7,684 bases of DNA from Tannerella sp. (GTDB taxonomy: Bacteria > Bacteroidota > Bacteroidia > Bacteroidales > Tannerellaceae), in contig JAISOP010000090.1 in the NCBI GenBank assembly GCA_031275525.1, positions 1 through 7,684 of the forward strand, read 5' to 3'. Shown here piece by piece: positions 5,842 to 7,684 of the stretch (positions are counted from its first letter, which is position 1; each line of letters begins with the position of its first letter). The position numbers were made by a program, and so were the translations under genes. The notes under the pieces were generated by a model. That model worked only from the letters and a program-made list of their open reading frames with translations, searched no databases and was not told the origin of the DNA.

Positions 5842-5990
5842 CATCGGTTTTTGCGCCGCCCTCGCTGCTTAACGGCTCACCGCCCGAGGCCGCCCCATGC
5901 CCTTGCCGGCGGAGAGAGGACATTTCCCGTCTATGTTGGGGCGTGCTCGTAGGGGCGTATTGCATACGCCCTCTTCCCTGCCCGCAGAAC
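5842..5990. repeat. GC-rich non-coding block ending in a GGGCGTAT hairpin
   Basis: This stretch is much more GC-rich than the AT-rich DNA on both sides and contains no credible gene. GGGCGTAT (5953-5960) and ATACGCCC (5964-5971) form a perfect 8-bp stem with a 3-base loop. The hairpin resembles short palindromic repeats I recall from other Bacteroidales intergenic regions. It looks like interspersed repeat material; no terminal repeats or target duplications could be identified. Confidence 0.4.
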
Positions 5991-6084
5991 CGGCCATGCA
6001 CAAAACCTTGCCGCGCAAAGTATAAATGTCGAAATGCTGTTATGTTTTGTCGAGATATTACCAAAAGAAGGAGAGGGTTTCCCG

Positions 6085-6092
6085 TATCTTTG
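6085..6092 (+). promoter_or_regulatory. -7 box for the fucosidase gene
   Basis: TATCTTTG is a perfect TAnnTTTG box. Transcription would start near 6099, about 29 nt before the ATG at 6128. No convincing -33 TTTG lies 19-21 bases upstream, which may mean activator dependence. A 10-base palindrome TTAATATTAA (6101-6110) lies right at the predicted start. Confidence 0.55.
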
Positions 6093-6115
6093 CCCATATT
6101 TTAATATTAACACAT

Positions 6116-6121
6116 AAGGAG
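6116..6121 (+). promoter_or_regulatory. Shine-Dalgarno sequence setting the fucosidase start
   Basis: AAGGAG lies six bases before the ATG at 6128. Such a sequence is uncommon in Bacteroidota and absent from the other genes here. It favours this ATG over the in-frame upstream ATG at 6026. Confidence 0.6.
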
Positions 6122-6127
6122 AGAGAG

Positions 6128-7654
6128 ATGAAGAATTATCTTATTCCAATTTTATCGGTGGTTGGGTTGCTGTGTTCCTGTCAAGGCGGGACGAAATCCT
6201 CTATCAATATTGATTCCGTGGCCTCTCCACAGGGGACGGAAGTATTTCAGCCCGAATGGGAAAACCTGGCCCGGCACTATCAGTTCCCGCAATGGTTTGT
6301 GGACGGCAAGTTCGGCATATTCATTCACTGGGGCGTCTATGCCGTGCCGGCTTTCGGCAACGAGTGGTACCCGCGGAACATGTACCGGAAAGGTTCTGAC
6401 GAATACAAGCATCACCTTGCCACGTACGGCGAGCACACGAAGTTCGGATACAAGGATTTCATTCCGGCCTTCACGGCAGAAAAGTTTGATGCCGGCCAAT
6501 GGATGAAACTCTTTAAGGCGGCCGGCGCCAGGTATGTGGTTCCCGTGGCTGAGCATCACGACGGCTTTGCCATGTACGATAGCGAGTTGAACGAATGGAA
6601 TGCTGTTCGGATGGGTCCGCGCAAAGACATTGTCGGACTGCTGAAGGAGGCGGCCGAAAAGGAGGGTATCGTCTTCGGTCTTTCCACCCACCGCGCCGAA
6701 AATGCCTGGTTCTACAACGGCGGCATGGAGTTCCCCTCCGACGTGCAGGACACAACCCTCCGGCTGTATGGCGGACGGCTGCCGGAAAACAACAACCGCG
6801 ACGATATTGCACGGGAATGGCTGGAGCGGACCTACGAACTGGTCAACCAATACCGGCCTGAATTGATCTGGTTTGACTGGACAGTCAACGACTCGGTGCT
6901 GATGCCCTATTTCAATCGATTCATGGCCTATTACTACAACTGCGCCCTGGATTGGAACACGCAAGTGGTCGTCAACACGAAGCAGGGTTATCCCACCCGC
7001 ATCCAGGTGTGGGACATGGAGCGCGGCAAGTCGGGCAAGATGATGAAGTTCCCGTGGCAAACGGATACGTCCATCGGCAAGAAGTCCTGGTCCTATATCG
7101 AAGGCGAAGAGAACAAGACGCCCCAACAGATTGTCCACGACCTGATAGACATCGTGAGCAAGAACGGTAACCTGCTGCTGAACGTCGGCCCGAAGGCGGA
7201 CGGTACCATTACGGAGGAACAGACGTCTATCCTGTTGGCCATCGGCCGGTGGCTGGACGTGAACGGCGAAGCGATCTACGGTACGCGCTGCTGGAAAAAG
7301 TTCGGCGAGGGGGTTACGGAAATCACCCAAGGTTCGTTTACCGATCATACGGCAACGGCTTATACGGCTGCGGATATCCGTTTTACGACGAAGGATAATG
7401 ATTTCTACGCCATCGTTCTGAATTGGGACGATAACGGTACAGTCATCCGATCGCTGAACGAACAGGCTATTGCCGACGCGAAAATACTGAATGTCCGGAT
7501 GCTTGGCTCGGACGAGCCGGTTGCCTGGATGCGGACCGACGATGGGTTGAAGGTGTCGTTCCCGAAAACCAAGCCGTGCGAATTTGCCTATTCGCTCAAG
7601 ATTACCTTTGACAAAAAGGTCGGCGAAGGCCTGGAATCCGAGGCTGTGGAATAG
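6128..7654 (+). CDS. GH29 alpha-L-fucosidase, lipoprotein
   Basis: 508 residues from the ATG at 6128. The lipobox LCSC with Cys18 indicates a lipid-anchored exported enzyme. It removes terminal alpha-linked L-fucose from glycans such as mucin or host oligosaccharides. The (beta/alpha)8 catalytic domain spans about 40-380: WFVDGKFGIFIHWGVYAVP (56-74, His68 and Trp69), NEWYPRNMY (78-86), EHHDGFAMYDS (142-152, His143-His144) and ELIWFDW (245-251), with nucleophile Asp250. PWQTDTSIG (309-317), SKNGNLLLNVGPKADG (344-359) and WLDVNGEAIYGT (375-386) are further family blocks. Glu298 in DMERG is a plausible acid/base, but that residue varies in GH29. A beta-sandwich domain fills about 387-508; no carbohydrate-binding module is attached. 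An in-frame ATG at 6026 would put the -7 box inside the gene and bury the signal peptide, so it was rejected. No sulfatase, SusC/D or regulator gene is adjacent within the window. Confidence 0.92.
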   Translation: MKNYLIPILSVVGLLCSCQGGTKSSINIDSVASPQGTEVFQPEWENLARHYQFPQWFVDGKFGIFIHWGVYAVPAFGNEWYPRNMYRKGSDEYKHHLATYGEHTKFGYKDFIPAFTAEKFDAGQWMKLFKAAGARYVVPVAEHHDGFAMYDSELNEWNAVRMGPRKDIVGLLKEAAEKEGIVFGLSTHRAENAWFYNGGMEFPSDVQDTTLRLYGGRLPENNNRDDIAREWLERTYELVNQYRPELIWFDWTVNDSVLMPYFNRFMAYYYNCALDWNTQVVVNTKQGYPTRIQVWDMERGKSGKMMKFPWQTDTSIGKKSWSYIEGEENKTPQQIVHDLIDIVSKNGNLLLNVGPKADGTITEEQTSILLAIGRWLDVNGEAIYGTRCWKKFGEGVTEITQGSFTDHTATAYTAADIRFTTKDNDFYAIVLNWDDNGTVIRSLNEQAIADAKILNVRMLGSDEPVAWMRTDDGLKVSFPKTKPCEFAYSLKITFDKKVGEGLESEAVE

Positions 7655-7664
7655 ATCGAAGATT

Positions 7665-7684
7665 CTAAGTCTTTTAGGCTTTTT
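7665..7684 (+). terminator. Possible weak terminator after the fucosidase gene
   Basis: CTAA (7665-7668) can pair with TTAG (7674-7677), followed by a T-run (7680-7684) that reaches the window edge. The stem is only four base pairs, so this is a weak candidate that may extend beyond the window. Confidence 0.2.

Noticed and set aside
5696..6097. 133-codon minus-strand frame with Asn-His-rich repeats
   Set aside because: The frame is built from the 9-bp-period repeats and the GC-rich block. It has no promoter or family motif, and the repeat explains the periodic peptide.
6026..6127. N-terminal extension of the fucosidase from an upstream ATG
   Set aside because: It would place the TATCTTTG -7 box inside the gene and put 34 residues before a complete lipoprotein signal peptide. 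The ATG at 6128 has a Shine-Dalgarno sequence.
6152..7348. 398-codon open frame on the minus strand
   Set aside because: It lies wholly opposite the well-supported GH29 gene, has no recognisable motifs, and is explained by the GC-rich codon pattern of the real gene.

Overview
The window reads as chromosomal DNA of a member of the Bacteroidota, most likely the order Bacteroidales; I cannot fix the genus. Four things support this. Several starts are preceded by the Bacteroidota promoter box TAnnTTTG (TAGTTTTG, TACTTTTG, TAACTTTG, TATCTTTG). Most genes have short A/T-rich leaders without a Shine-Dalgarno sequence. Both tRNA genes lack an encoded CCA. The proteins are typical of the group: Bacteroidota-type L28, lipoproteins with acidic residues after the lipid Cys, a ThuA-like lipoprotein and a GH29 fucosidase lipoprotein. 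Base composition is moderately GC-rich in genes and AT-rich in the promoter regions.

Layout. Positions 1-228 (minus) hold rpmB (L28), cut by the window edge, with its own promoter at 270-300. Positions 384-562 (minus) hold two tandem leucine tRNAs, anticodons GAG and CAG, driven from a promoter at 695-726 through a leader of about 125 nt that can form several competing structures. A 15-bp perfect hairpin at 759-793 separates them from a minus-strand pair: a ThuA-like lipoprotein gene (2258-3175) followed 4 bases later by an S41 PDZ-protease lipoprotein gene (799-2253). A compact divergent promoter region (about 3190-3240) drives this pair leftward. Rightward it drives an unrecognised putative outer-membrane protein (3253-4119), followed after 20 bases by an RlmD-type 23S rRNA m5U methyltransferase (4140-5558).

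Positions 5559-6127 carry no credible gene. They hold AT-rich 9-bp-period repeats anchored on TTGTCTGAAC, a CT/GA-rich hairpin and a GC-rich block ending in a GGGCGTAT/ATACGCCC hairpin, which looks like an accumulation site for interspersed repeats. The last gene (6128-7654) is a GH29 alpha-L-fucosidase lipoprotein with its own -7 box and an unusually good Shine-Dalgarno sequence.

The left end serves translation (L28, tRNA-Leu, and later RlmD). The rest is envelope and glycan biology: three lipoproteins and a putative outer-membrane protein. No defence system, phage, complete insertion sequence or CRISPR array is visible. I do not see an obvious new multi-gene system. The least explained parts are the tRNA leader RNA, the intergenic repeat cluster, the ThuA-S41 pairing and the cysteine-rich outer-membrane protein gene next to rlmD.
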